A DNA stretch of 64,000 bases, from positions 82,132,363-82,196,362 of the forward strand of contig CM061239.1 in assembly GCA_030848705.1 (NCBI GenBank). The letters run 5' to 3'. Position numbers and translations under genes: made by a program. This DNA is from Heracleum sosnowskyi (Eukaryota; Streptophyta; Magnoliopsida; Apiales; Apiaceae). A model generated the notes under the pieces. That model saw only the letters and a list, made by a program, of their open reading frames with translations. It was not told the DNA's origin and did no database searches. This document shows, in pieces, positions 21,521 through 32,673 of the stretch; within the stretch, counting starts at the first letter, position 1, and the number at the start of each line of letters is the position of its first letter.

Positions 21521-24500
21521 TCACTCTGAAAATAAATGGGGATATCTTTCTAGCATCTCGCTCTCTAGCTCCCAAGTTGATTCTTCCACATTATGATTTC
21601 TCCATACTACTCTGACTAGATTGATGACCTTGTTTCGGAGCACTTGTTCCTTTCGATCTATAATTTCCATTGGCTGCTCCACATAGGTCAAGTCTGGTTG
21701 TAGGTCTACATGCTCGTATTCCACAATATGCTTAGCATCCGACTTGTAAGGCCTTAGCATCGAAACGTGAAACACATTGTGGACTTGTTGCAAATATGGG
21801 GGTAGTGCCAGTTCATACGCTAGCTTTCCAATACGTCTCAAAACCTCAAATGGCCCAATGTATCTAGGGCTCAACTTTCCTTTCTTTCCAAATCTCATCA
21901 GTCCTTTCCAAGGAGACACTTTCAAGAACACTAGGTCTCCTACTTCATACTCTTTGCCCTTCCGAGCCAAATCTGCATACTTTTTCTGTCTATCTTGGGC
22001 TGCTACTAGCCGTCCTCGAATTAAATCCACTATGTCCTTTGTCCTTTGAACCATTTCAGGCCCTAGCAACTTACGCTCACCAACTTCATCCCAATATAAG
22101 GGAGATCTGCACCTTCTTCCGTAAAGGGCCTCATAAGGCGGCATTCCAATGCTCGCATGAAAACTATTATTATAAGAGAACTCAACCAATGGCAAGTGAT
22201 CATCCCAACTTCCCTTAAGATCTAGGGCACAGAACCTCAGCATATCCTCTAGTGTTTGGATGGTCCTTTCACTTTGCCCATCTGTCTGAGGGTGATAGGC
22301 AGTACTCATATTCAGTTTGGTTCCGGCACATTCCTGAAAACTCTTCCAAAATCTCGAATTAAATCTGGGATCTCGATCCGATACGATGGTCACCGGGACT
22401 CCATGCCGGGCCACAATCTCTTTCATATAAATATCCACTAATTTATCTACAGTGAATCTTTCGTTAATTGGTAGAAAGTGGGCTGACTTCGTTAGTCGGT
22501 CTATTATCACCCATATGGCGTCATGATTGGCCTTGGTCCTTGGTAGGCCTACGACAAAGTCCATTGCTATATGATCCCATTTCCATTCGGGAATTTCCAG
22601 AGGTTGTAGAAGTCCACTGGGCCTTTGGTGTTCAGCTTTTACTCTTTGACAGGTCAGGCATTTGCCTACCCATTCCGCCACGTCTCTTTTCATGTTAGGC
22701 CACCAGTAATACTCTTTCAAATCTTGATACATCTTATTTCCCCCTGGGTGAATTGAATATCTGCTATTGTGAGCCCCATGCAGAATCTCATCTTTCAGCT
22801 CTGGGACGTTAGGAATCCAAATTCTGTAAGTATATCTCATTAAGCCCTGGTTGTCTTTCTCAGTCCTCAACTCTTCCCCTGTCAGGGATTCTCTTTCATC
22901 TTGGAGCATTCGCTCTTGGCACAACTTGATCTTTTCTAATAATGGGGATTGGACCTGAATCTCCATCAACTTCTCTTGGCTATCTCCTGGAACTTTGATC
23001 TCAATTTCCAACTTCTCCATATCTCTTATCAGGGCTTCCTCTAAAGTCATCATCTTAAGCCTCTCCTTTCTGCTAAGGGCGTCAGCCACCACATTGGCTT
23101 TACCCGGGTGATAACGAATTTCACAATCGTAATCCTTAATCAGTTCTAGCCATCTTCTCTGGCGCATGTTAAGCTCTTTTTGGGTAAAGATGTACTTAAG
23201 GCTCTTATGATCCGTATAGATTTCACATTTTTCCCCATACAAATAGTGTCTCCAAATCTTTAAAGCGAAAACTATCGCCGCCAATTCTAGATCGTGAGTT
23301 GGGTATCGAATCTCGTAGTCCTTTAGCTGCCTTGACGCATACGCGATTACTTTATCATGCTGCATAAGCACACATCCTAATCCTTTATGCGAAGCGTCAC
23401 TGTAAATTACGAAATTCCCTTTTCCATCAGGCAACGCCAACACGGGGGCCGTCACCAACCTTCTCTTCAGCTCTTGAAAGCTTTTCTCACATTTATCTGT
23501 CCATTCAAACTTCTCCGTCTTGCGGGTAAGTCGTGTTAACGGGGCTGCTATCTTTGAAAAATCTTGCACAAATCTCCGGTAATACCCGGCCAGTCCAATA
23601 AAGCTCCTTACCTCTGTTGGAGTGGTTGGACGCTCCCAATTCAAAACTGCTTCTATCTTGGAGGGGTCAACCAACACTCCTTCTTTATTAATCACATGCC
23701 CTAAAAATTGCACCTCCTCCTTCCAGAATTCACACTTCGAAAACTTGGCGTACAACCGCTCTTTCCTGAGAATTCCTAGGGCTATCCTCAGATGCTCGGC
23801 GTGTTCTGCTTCTGTCTTAGAATAGATAAGAATGTCATCAATGAAAACTATGACGAATTTGTCCAAATATTTCTTGAACACTCTATTCATCAAGTCCATA
23901 AAGGCTGCGGGGGCGTTGGTTAATCCAAATGACATCACCAAGAACTCGTAATGTCCATAACGGGTACGGAATGCAGTCTTAGGAATATCCTCAGGTTTAA
24001 TCTTCAACTGGTGATATCCAGTTCTCAAGTCAATCTTAGAAAAGTACACAGCACCTCTTAGCTGATCAAACAAATCATCGATTCTTGGTAAAGGATACTT
24101 GTTCTTTATGGTTAACTTGTTTAATTCGCGATAGTCAATGCATAATCTCATGCTCCCATCTTTCTTTTTAACAAACAACACTGGTGCGCCCCAAGGCGAC
24201 ACACTAGGTCTTATAAAACCTTTCTCTAACAGCTCTTGCAACTGGGTAGCCAGCTCCTTCATCTCTACTGGGGCTAATCTGTACGGGGCTTTGGACACTG
24301 GTGCTGCCCCTGGGGCTAGCTCGATTGCAAACTCAATTTCTCTGTCGGGTGGTAACCCTGGAAGGTCTTGGGGAAACACATCCTCGAATTCGTTGACTAC
24401 GGGGATATCTTGCAGATTGGGCACCTCTTTTTGGGTGTCCACCACGTAAGCTAAGTAGGCTTCGTTTCCTTTTCGCAACAATCTCTTAGTTTGGGCCATG

Positions 24501-26218
24501 GTTAAGAATTTTTGCGTCTGTCTTATCCCTTTAAAAACTATATCCTTCTTTCCTGTGGTACTCAATCTAATCTTCTTCCCTTTACAATCTATTAGAGCAT
24601 TATTGCGGGACAACCAATCCATTCCTAAAATGACATCAAACTCCCCTAACTTGAAAGGAATCAAATCAACAGAAAACGATTGATCTCCTATCTTTAACTC
24701 ACATCCGGGATGAATCTGATTAACGGGAACTATCTCATGATTGGCTATTTCTACTTGTAAGGTACCTCTCAGGGGTTGAACTTTAAGTCCTAGTTTATAA
24801 GCAAAGTCCTTTGATATAAAGGATTTAGTCGCTCCAGAGTCAAATAAAACATTTGCACTGACTGAATTGAGGGAAAGAGTACCTGCTATCACATTGGCAT
24901 CCCTTACTGCATCTTGTACTGTCATGTTAAAAGTTCTGGCCGTTGGTGGCTTGTTGGAGGCAGCTTTGCTGGCCCCCGATGCTGCTGGCTTGCTCTTTGG
25001 ACAATTTCTCGATATATGTCCCTGCTGACCACAGTTATAACACGTAGGACTCTTGCTGTCATTAAGGGAATCCCTGGTACAAGAACTAGCATAATGGCCT
25101 GGCCGTCCACACTTATAACAAGTTGTCAGACCCCTTTTACATACACCTGGATGCCTCTTCCCACAAGTGGCACATATCGGAAAGTATGGCTGAAAGGATT
25201 GGGACCGAGGTGCTCCCGACTGCTTATTACTCTGGTTTATGCTGGTGCTCGGGGTTGGCTTGGAGCCTTCATTTCTATTGGGTAGGGAAACCGCTCTGCG
25301 ACTGAACTTGTTGGAAGGGTTGCCTCCTGCCGAACCCCCTCCCATACTCACATGCTTCCTCTTTCTCCCACCCCTTTCTTTCTGGACTTGATCGATGCCT
25401 GCTTCTGCGATTGAGGCTTTCTGCACTAGGGTGGCATAATCTGTAATTTCTAGAATAGCCACCCGATTCTGGATCCCTGGCCTCAACCCTTGCTGAAACC
25501 TACTAGCTCTCTTTTCATCCGTGTCCACGAACTCGGGCACGAACCTAGACAGTTCGGTAAACTTCGCTTCATACTCCGCTACTGATAGATTATTTTGCTT
25601 TAGCTCCAAGAACTTGAGCTCCATCTGAGTTTTCATGAACCTCGGAAAATACTTTTCCAGAAATAACTGCTTAAACCTTTCCCAAACTACCACAGCACCT
25701 GCTTCCATATTTCTCTTGGCCTCCCACCAGTAGTTGGCCTCTCCCTTTAACATGTATGATGCAAAAACAGTCTTTTGTGCCTCCTCAATACTCAAAATTT
25801 CAAATGACTTCTCCATCTCCTTAATCCATGCCCTTGCTTCTACTGGGTCGGCTGATCCTGTAAACTCAGGAGGCTTCAATGATTTAAAGGCCCTAAAAGA
25901 GTTGGCCACATTACTGCTGTCCCCTTGAGGTGGTTGGGGTTGTCGAACCAAAATTTGTCTAAGCAAGTCCATGAACTGACCCATAGGGTCTCTATTCCGT
26001 TCCTCCCTTTCTTGCTCAACCTCAGTTTCTTCCCTTTCATCCTCAAATTCCGCGGTATAAAAGGTTTCATCTCTTTCCCCATACCGGGAGTCTTCCTGCT
26101 CATTATAGTCTTCGTCATTTTCTTCATCATACTCAGGGTTTTCACTATGTTGATTGTGACTCTCTTGGTCGGTAGACTCACGGGGATTAGCCCTGGTCGC
26201 AATTCTCCGCGGAGGCAT
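21521..26218 (-). CDS. Tekay gag-pol polyprotein, copy 2 (1565 aa)
   Basis: Same architecture and length as copy 1: Gag, two CCHC knuckles, protease DSGA, RT FIDD, RNase H, D,D35E integrase, C-terminal chromodomain. All catalytic residues named for copy 1 are present, and here the first knuckle is complete (Cys at 380). Six amino-acid differences from copy 1 were found by eye: Phe for Leu in SRFVPEF, Tyr for Ser in FQPYFP, Cys380, Ala for Thr in SKAASNK, Ser for Ala in FSKIAAP, and Met for Ile near the chromodomain (QPMEIID). On coding grounds this copy could still be functional. Expression would start in LTR 3 on its right. Confidence 0.97.
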   Translation of the reverse strand: MPPRRIATRANPRESTDQESHNQHSENPEYDEENDEDYNEQEDSRYGERDETFYTAEFEDEREETEVEQEREERNRDPMGQFMDLLRQILVRQPQPPQGDSSNVANSFRAFKSLKPPEFTGSADPVEARAWIKEMEKSFEILSIEEAQKTVFASYMLKGEANYWWEAKRNMEAGAVVVWERFKQLFLEKYFPRFMKTQMELKFLELKQNNLSVAEYEAKFTELSRFVPEFVDTDEKRASRFQQGLRPGIQNRVAILEITDYATLVQKASIAEAGIDQVQKERGGRKRKHVSMGGGSAGGNPSNKFSRRAVSLPNRNEGSKPTPSTSINQSNKQSGAPRSQSFQPYFPICATCGKRHPGVCKRGLTTCYKCGRPGHYASSCTRDSLNDSKSPTCYNCGQQGHISRNCPKSKPAASGASKAASNKPPTARTFNMTVQDAVRDANVIAGTLSLNSVSANVLFDSGATKSFISKDFAYKLGLKVQPLRGTLQVEIANHEIVPVNQIHPGCELKIGDQSFSVDLIPFKLGEFDVILGMDWLSRNNALIDCKGKKIRLSTTGKKDIVFKGIRQTQKFLTMAQTKRLLRKGNEAYLAYVVDTQKEVPNLQDIPVVNEFEDVFPQDLPGLPPDREIEFAIELAPGAAPVSKAPYRLAPVEMKELATQLQELLEKGFIRPSVSPWGAPVLFVKKKDGSMRLCIDYRELNKLTIKNKYPLPRIDDLFDQLRGAVYFSKIDLRTGYHQLKIKPEDIPKTAFRTRYGHYEFLVMSFGLTNAPAAFMDLMNRVFKKYLDKFVIVFIDDILIYSKTEAEHAEHLRIALGILRKERLYAKFSKCEFWKEEVQFLGHVINKEGVLVDPSKIEAVLNWERPTTPTEVRSFIGLAGYYRRFVQDFSKIAAPLTRLTRKTEKFEWTDKCEKSFQELKRRLVTAPVLALPDGKGNFVIYSDASHKGLGCVLMQHDKVIAYASRQLKDYEIRYPTHDLELAAIVFALKIWRHYLYGEKCEIYTDHKSLKYIFTQKELNMRQRRWLELIKDYDCEIRYHPGKANVVADALSRKERLKMMTLEEALIRDMEKLEIEIKVPGDSQEKLMEIQVQSPLLEKIKLCQERMLQDERESLTGEELRTEKDNQGLMRYTYRIWIPNVPELKDEILHGAHNSRYSIHPGGNKMYQDLKEYYWWPNMKRDVAEWVGKCLTCQRVKAEHQRPSGLLQPLEIPEWKWDHIAMDFVVGLPRTKANHDAIWVIIDRLTKSAHFLPINERFTVDKLVDIYMKEIVARHGVPVTIVSDRDPRFNSRFWKSFQECAGTKLNMSTAYHPQTDGQSERTIQTLEDMLRFCALDLKGSWDDHLPLVEFSYNNSFHASIGMPPYEALYGRRCRSPLYWDEVGERKLLGPEMVQRTKDIVDLIRGRLVAAQDRQKKYADLARKGKEYEVGDLVFLKVSPWKGLMRFGKKGKLSPRYIGPFEVLRRIGKLAYELALPPYLQQVHNVFHVSMLRPYKSDAKHIVEYEHVDLQPDLTYVEQPMEIIDRKEQVLRNKVINLVRVVWRNHNVEESTWELESEMLERYPHLFSE

Positions 26219-26637
26219 CTTACTGAAATTTCAGAAAATCACATTAAATTTATACACCTGTTTTGTAGGATTTCTCCTTACACAATAATAGTATATTTGG
26301 GATTTAAGATCCCCAGTTCTATATATGATGGCAATTTAATCGAAAAGTACGCACAGATAAAGATCAACACGCTGGTGACCATGTCACTACAACTGATGTA
26401 ACTGAAACGAAACCCATATATACATAGTGCTGTCAAAATACAACGTCTGAACCAACATCATAGTTTCAGAATACAACTGCCTGAAAACAACAACTAGCAT
26501 GAAAGTGAAATACAAAGCCCATCCGTCTAGTCTGCCTACGGGAGCTATATACAATAAAACAAACCCTCCAAAAGTCGGCACTCTACCATGGCCGGGCAAG
26601 ACTAGAAGGCTAGACTACCATATCACTGTATCTGGAA

Positions 26638-27129
26638 TCAGCCACGAGCGCGGCTCAGGGCCCTCACCCTGACCATAGCAAGACGAACAATCTCCTCAGT
26701 ATCAAACTGGGACACTCTACCACCTCCGTCTGTCTGTAAGGCCCTAATCCTCGCTCGTGCCCGGCGCTCGATGCGGGTCACCTCCCTCCTAAAGACCTGG
26801 GGACGAATGGTCCTCCTGATACGCTGGAGCCTACGCCTCTCAGTCCTCTCCGCGGCGAGCTGTAGCCGAGACTCTGCCAACCTGGCCTCTGCTGCTGTCA
26901 AGTCTGTCGTCAACCTGCTCACAATCCACCCATGCACAAAAACCGGCACGCCATCTAGGGGGGCATGGGGCGGAGTGACTGGGATCACTGGCGGAACATC
27001 CTCTGCCTGAGTGGTCTCTGGGGTCTGCTCCTCATGATCCGCAGGAGGACTCAGCGGGAGAGGTGGGGAACTAGGGGGACTCTCCGAATCATCCCTGCCC
27101 TGCTCCTCAGCCTGAGCCTCACCTCCCAT
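26638..27129 (-). CDS. Additional ORF upstream of gag, copy 2 (163 aa; open frame extends upstream)
   Basis: Counterpart of the copy 1 frame with four replacements (Ala for Thr and Pro for Ser in the N-terminal half; Gln for Arg and Arg for Cys near the end). In this copy the frame is open without interruption from 27333 to 26638, about 231 codons, adding an acidic N-terminal part (SDIPDPEAFERQ, then EED repeats) but no ATG. The open stretch begins just after TTCTTGTGTAG, which resembles a 3' splice site, so a spliced leader could supply the start; this is a hypothesis. The acidic then arginine-rich layout suggests a nucleic-acid or protein-binding accessory factor. I recognise no family. Confidence 0.5.
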   Translation of the reverse strand: MGGEAQAEEQGRDDSESPPSSPPLPLSPPADHEEQTPETTQAEDVPPVIPVTPPHAPLDGVPVFVHGWIVSRLTTDLTAAEARLAESRLQLAAERTERRRLQRIRRTIRPQVFRREVTRIERRARARIRALQTDGGGRVSQFDTEEIVRLAMVRVRALSRARG

Positions 27130-27472
27130 CTCCTCCTCTGAATCTACATTAACAACAGGAATCTCCTCGTCAAACCCAGTGGCCGGGGCCCAGTCGGGAT
27201 CCTCCTCCGGATCCTCCTCCGAATCCTCCTCCTGATGCTCACCTCCTGATCTCTCATAGTATGGGTCCGAGGTCCGAAGTAGCTCCTCATCATGCTGCCG
27301 CTCAAACGCCTCTGGGTCTGGGATATCGCTCGCCTACACAAGAACGAACTATATTACTACCATGGTACTTAAAAGTTCCCGTAAGGGTTTTAGGTGAACC
27401 TGGCAGGGGTTCTTATTATCTTAATGAGTTTATAATTATACGTCTCATCATCTCTGGGGTGTCTAACTCTTA

Positions 27473-27484
27473 GCTCTGATACCA
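27473..27484 (-). other. Primer-binding site (initiator Met-tRNA), Tekay copy 2
   Basis: TGGTATCAGAGC on the minus strand, four bases inside LTR 3, exactly 10,208 bp from the copy 1 site. Confidence 0.92.
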
Positions 27485-27488
27485 TCTC

Positions 27489-30400
27489 TGTAACAGCCCC
27501 AGACCCGGGGTCGGAGATCTGGTCGTTACGGTCATCATTCCATACATCATGCTTGACTTGAATCAATACAAATAAACAACATGCTATGACCCCACCATCT
27601 ATCTCACACACACACACAAGTTATAGTCCCAGAGATGAACTTGAAATAAGTACTGCTAACAGGGTCCATACACATATCATAAGTGATTACAAGCCCAAAT
27701 ATAATTTACAAGTTTAAGTTTGCTGCCACTTCTTACGTTATGTCATACATATAATTAAAAGCTGAATCTGAACTACCCGTCTATATCACTAGTAGGCTCT
27801 ACCTCAGCTATGGCGGCTGTAGTATCAGGGGAGAGTCCTCTGGGTTCCAAAACCCTCTTGCGGCTGGTGGTGCGAAACATCTGGTTTATCTGTTGTGGTG
27901 ATATATATAAAAACAAGCAAGGGTGAGCAACAAGGCCCACCAAAATAATACTGAGCTGATAACAATGTGTATAATCAAGTATCATCTATCAAAATAAGCA
28001 TTTAGCTCATATCATAGTCTGGAAATAAAATCACTGTAAAATAATTTCAATCTATCTTCATAATTCATCTGATTCCAAGTATCTTTTCCCAAATATCATA
28101 TACCTTCCATAAATTTATATACTTTCTGGAAAACTCATACACTGAAATAAACTGGAATACTCTTGAGTAAACTTTTTCTTTCTGAAAACTTGCATAGGAC
28201 TGACAACTGGAATAAACTTTCTTTTCTGAAAACTTGCATAAAACTGAGTAACTGGAGTAATTTCTCTTTCTCTGAAAACTTGCACAAGATGTGCTCTTTC
28301 ATGAATAGTGAACTGTAGATGGAGATGCTGGGCGCCGAGGATACCCCTACGATGATCAGTCGTGAGGCGAATCCCCCTGCTGTTTTTCTACGTAGAAGGG
28401 AAGATAATCAGTCTCACACCGACTTACCTCCCCGCCAATCGGTTGTAGGCAGGATGAACAGACCCGTTCTTGGACGGTCGATTCTGTTACATCCACTTCT
28501 CCTACGGTCGGGCACTGATAAATCTAAGGAAAGAACGACGATCTACGCGTAATTCCCTTAGGGGACCGGCGCTACTCAGTCCCTTATATATCTCCAAGTT
28601 CGAGTAAATCCATAACACTGAAACATAAAGTTCCTTCCCCTTTTTCCCCAAGAATACAACTCCACAAAGTAGTCATATCTGGTTGGAAAGGAAAATTCAC
28701 CCATATTTCCCAAGCTGACGCTTGTTAATGGATGCAACTAATTCCACTGATCTTACCCCTCGGATCTTGAGGAAGTAATCAAAATCATTTTGATGGTAGT
28801 AAACCAGACTGATAAATTCATTGATTTAAAAGATTTAGGACCGGGCAGTCCACTTGAAACAACCATAAAATCTTGAGAAAGGTTCCATGTATCTTTGAAG
28901 TTTGAGCGAACATTTAAGTCTTTCTGAATATAGACTTAAACGGGAAATAGTTTTAGGAACCTTCTCTAATTATATTTATAATTGTCTGAATAAAACTTTA
29001 TTAGCTATCTAGGGTTTAAAAATAGTTTTCACGAAATACTTCCTTAAGAAGTAGGGCTTTAAATAATTAAATCAAACTATATTTAATAAAGAATATTTAT
29101 TTAGAAATAATTCTCAAGTACTTTATTATCAAAAAGGGTAGATAACAACTATTCATCATATATTTAAAATATACCCTTAATAGATTAAACTTCAAATGAT
29201 CTTTAATTTGTAAATCATTTATCGAGATTAATTGTAATAACACAATAAAATAACCCTAGATAGCAACTGATACCATTCTTAGCATGTAAAATAAATATAG
29301 AGAATATATAATATATCTCTAGATAACAACTGATACCATTCCCGGTCCAAAGTATAAATGCAGAGTATATTCCCCCTACCGAGGGTTTTACTTAGCACAT
29401 CAGCTCCAAAATATTACTATATCCATAGCTTATAAGTTCAACTTATATCAATACTTTGATTTAGCATCATAGAAATCATTTCGAAATCATACACATATAG
29501 CATATATCTCAAATTCTTTAGTTATCACCACAACAGTTTTAAAAAGGTATAGGTTTGAAAACTTGCCTGATCTCTTAGTCGGTGGGTGGTGTCCTGCAGT
29601 AGTCCGGCGATCTATCAACAATAAAATACCTTTCATCAATAACTCATACTTAGGAATCAAGCAAAACATGATTCTTAAACTTAAGCACCGCACTAAGGCG
29701 ACTATATAATCCTAACCCTTGCAATTTCTACCGACACCTTATAATTAGGTACTCGTTTGTTATCAAAGGGCATCATCCCGACTTGCTCTTGATCTGTCTT
29801 GAAGTTATAAATATTCTAGGGTCAACCTCGTATGATTCATTTCAAGATTTTCGACTCATTTCTCAAAGTTTTCCAAAGTTATACCCAAGTACTAGTTTTA
29901 AGGGGTTTCTCGCATTTATCCTAACTTCAAACATTTTTTATAAAATCGAAAAACGATCTTTTTCACACAAGGTCTTCTCCCACACTTTCCTTTCTGTCTC
30001 TAGTATTTAATTATCATGTTTAACCCCTGCAAAGATCCAGTTAAGTAATCTCAACTTCAGTTACGAACTTTTCTTCTCGTTTTCGAACCACTTTTACTAA
30101 TTTGACCATATCTCCTAAACCGTAAATCGTATTGCTTCGATTTTCGCACCAAAACGATCTACGTTCAACAATCTATAAGTACAAGTCATATAACATTCAT
30201 ACCCGAGGCCTATCTTAACTGTTATGCTCTGTTTTTAAGGGCTTTAGAAATTTCGTCATTACGACGGCTATAAATCGGATAATCCCAAATTTCAAACCAT
30301 CTAAATTGCTCATCAATCACTCCCATCAACATATACATCTGATTCAACCAAGAACTGAGGCCAAGCAATGCCTTTACGTTCTTAATACTCAATATTACTT

Positions 30401-31709
30401 GTAACAAAGCTCAAACATAGCTACTAATGTCAACTAAGGCCATAAACATGCATCAACATCATTAATCATCCATAAACTTCACACTACTTCAAGGGTTTCA
30501 AGATTTATACCTTCTTTGGAGTTTATATAAGCCTAATAATCCTTGTATGATCCTTGTATGGTCCTAAGATAGCTTGAATCCACAAAAGAAATCATGAAAA
30601 CAAGGTTAGCTTTCGGAGTTACTATTCATCCAGTGAAAGAACTGCCAAAACGAAGGCCTTACCGTGCTCAAATGGAAAGCTCTCGTGAAATAGAAGTTGT
30701 AGATTATCTCAAGACCTTTCCAACAAGCTAAAGAACGCAAGATTTGAGTAAGAAACGAAGGAGATATGGCGGATACAGTTTGGCCGAATGTTGCTCTTCA
30801 ATGGTGAGGAAATGTTTTGATTTTTCTTTTCTTTTGATTTTCTACTTTTCTTTGTTTTAATCACTTGTATTTTGTAATTAGATGGTCAAAGTGATGACTC
30901 ATTGGTCCTTGATGCTTCTTCTTGCGACACTTGGCGCACATGCATTGCTCCTCCTAAAGTAGCTTTATCGGTTCATTTCTTTTCACACGGATGATCCAAA
31001 TGTCGCATCCCTTGAACTAATCTCGTTACATGTTACTTCCATGTCTACATTTAATCCCGTAAACGTTCTTAATATGTCTAAATCTTTTATTAATCCACAT
31101 CCATAGAATTAATAATTTAAATCCTTAAATATCCTCAAATAATAATTATTTAGTCCGTTTTTGGTGAAATTTCGGAGAAAACGAAAAATGCTATTTTTCC
31201 GATTCTGACAGCTTCTGCATTCTTTTATTTCCATCGTAGATCACTAATGCGACTTTGAAAGTTTATTATATCGTCCCGCATATAGGGTGGTCTGAAAACT
31301 TTTAAATGAAGAGTTACTATTCATCAGTGGTTTTCTATAATCTTTTGGATCAAAATCCGTTCCAATATTCCTGATCTATTTTCGCTTTACTCTTTGCACT
31401 TAGAAAACGTTCTAGTGCTTTCTCGGGCATACGCCATCTTGTCTACGGAGTTGTCGGATGTATTCCAGATATTGATTTGGATGACATAAAAATACTTTCC
31501 TTCCCTGAAGTATTGTATTCTTATCTTCCAGATTGATTGTTCTTATTTATATGTTCAGTCCATTCTTATTATTCTCAAAATGTTTGAAAACTGGAATCCA
31601 TATTCATTTCATACTTAATTCTCCAAAAACCATTACCACCATCCACATATATATGTACATCATCATACAATAAAAGTTTTAATTCTACCCAAAAATCTGG
31701 GGTTTTACA
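27489..31709 (-). repeat. Tekay LTR 3 (5' LTR of copy 2)
   Basis: 4221 bp, 14 bp longer than the other two: a 4-bp insertion near 29075, a 1-bp loss near 30190 and an 11-bp tandem duplication near 30545. It has about nine private substitutions. It is followed by the GTGTA duplication at 31710-31714. Confidence 0.95.
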
Positions 31710-31714
31710 GTGTA
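31710..31714. repeat. Target-site duplication GTGTA of the Tekay dimer, right copy
   Basis: Matches 7068-7072. After it the Tat reading frame resumes in phase. Confidence 0.9.
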
Positions 31715-32673
31715 GATGGAGTTGTTAATGAGGGTGCTGGTGCAGGTATAGTCTTAATAAGTCCTGAGGGACATATGCTTATGAGTGCTATAAATTTTGC
31801 GTTTCGGGCAACAAACAATGATGCAGAGTATGAGGCGTTGCTTGGGGGTTTGCGGCTTGCTTTAGAAATGAAGGTTGAAAATTTGTTGATACGCAGTTAT
31901 TCTATGATAGTAGTGTATCAGGTGAATGGAGGTTTTCAAGCCCGAGGTCCGAGGACAGAGTTGTACATGAGGAGTGTTTTGCATCTCATGTCTAGGTTCA
32001 CTGAGGTGAAGTTGGTAAAAATCCCACGGGGGGAGAATGAACAGGCTGACGCATTGGCAAAATGGGGATCGCAAAAGGATGTGAGTTTGTTGGGTGTCAT
32101 TCCTTTGGAAGTGTTACAGGAGCCTAGTGTTAGGGAAGTTGATGTGATGCAGATAGAGGAGGACGAGCAGGTGACATGGATGACACCTATATGGAGGTAC
32201 ATCAATGAAGGTTGGTTGCCAGAAAACATAATGGAGGCAAGAAAGCTAAGGTATAAGGCAGCAAGGTATGTGGAGTACGATGGGATGTTATATAAAAGGG
32301 GTTTTAACCAACCACTTCTGAAATGCATTGATGGTGCGGAGTACGATTACATCCTTAGAGAAGTTCATGAAGGAATTTGTGGCAATCACTCGGGGGGTGG
32401 ATCTTTGGCGTTGAAAATTTTGAAGCAAGGATATTTTTGGCCTACCATGAAGAAGGATGCTTATGAATTTTCTCGTGCATGTGACAAGTGTCAGAAATTT
32501 GCTAACTATACTCATAGTCCTGCCGCATCTCTCACACCTTTAATGAGTCCATGGCCATTCGCTATGTGGGGTATTGACTTGATTGGGGAACTTCCGACAG
32601 CTAAGGGGGGAGTGAAGTATGCGGTGGTGGCTGTGGATTATTTCACCAAGTGGGCGGAAGCTGCCCCATTGGA
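31715..32673 (+). pseudogene. Tat additional RNase H and truncated integrase
   Basis: Continues the frame broken at 7072. The additional RNase H shows the Asp in its first strand, ATNNDAEYEALLGGL, and a C-terminal block IPRGENEQADALAKW. Integrase follows with an H2C2 finger (REVHEGICGNHSGG to CDKCQKF) and the first catalytic Asp in MWGIDLIGELP. Coding then runs straight into LTR sequence at 32674, so the second Asp, the Glu and the C-terminal region are deleted. The deletion also removed the polypurine tract and the first two bases of the 3' LTR. This element could not integrate by itself. Confidence 0.88.

Larger units (their letters stand above)
7073..31709 (-). mobile_element. Tandem dimer of a Tekay-clade chromovirus (LTR-internal-LTR-internal-LTR)
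   Basis: Three LTRs (7073-11279, 17281-21487, 27489-31709) enclose two 6001-bp internal regions; the repeat period is exactly 10,208 bp. The coding strand is minus, so each internal region has its initiator-Met primer site on the right and its polypurine tract on the left. Long LTRs, a Met-tRNA primer site and a chromodomain at the C-terminus of pol identify the Tekay (Del) clade. Both gag-pol frames are uninterrupted. Divergence is very low: about 14 differences between internal regions and roughly 10 to 20 between LTR pairs, counted by eye. Confidence 0.95.

Noticed and set aside
7357..31000. Short frames of 61-77 codons repeated in each Tekay LTR (for example 7357-7569, 7903-8136, 9067-9273)
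   Set aside because: They recur only because the LTR does, have no recognisable domain, and lie in non-coding LTR DNA.
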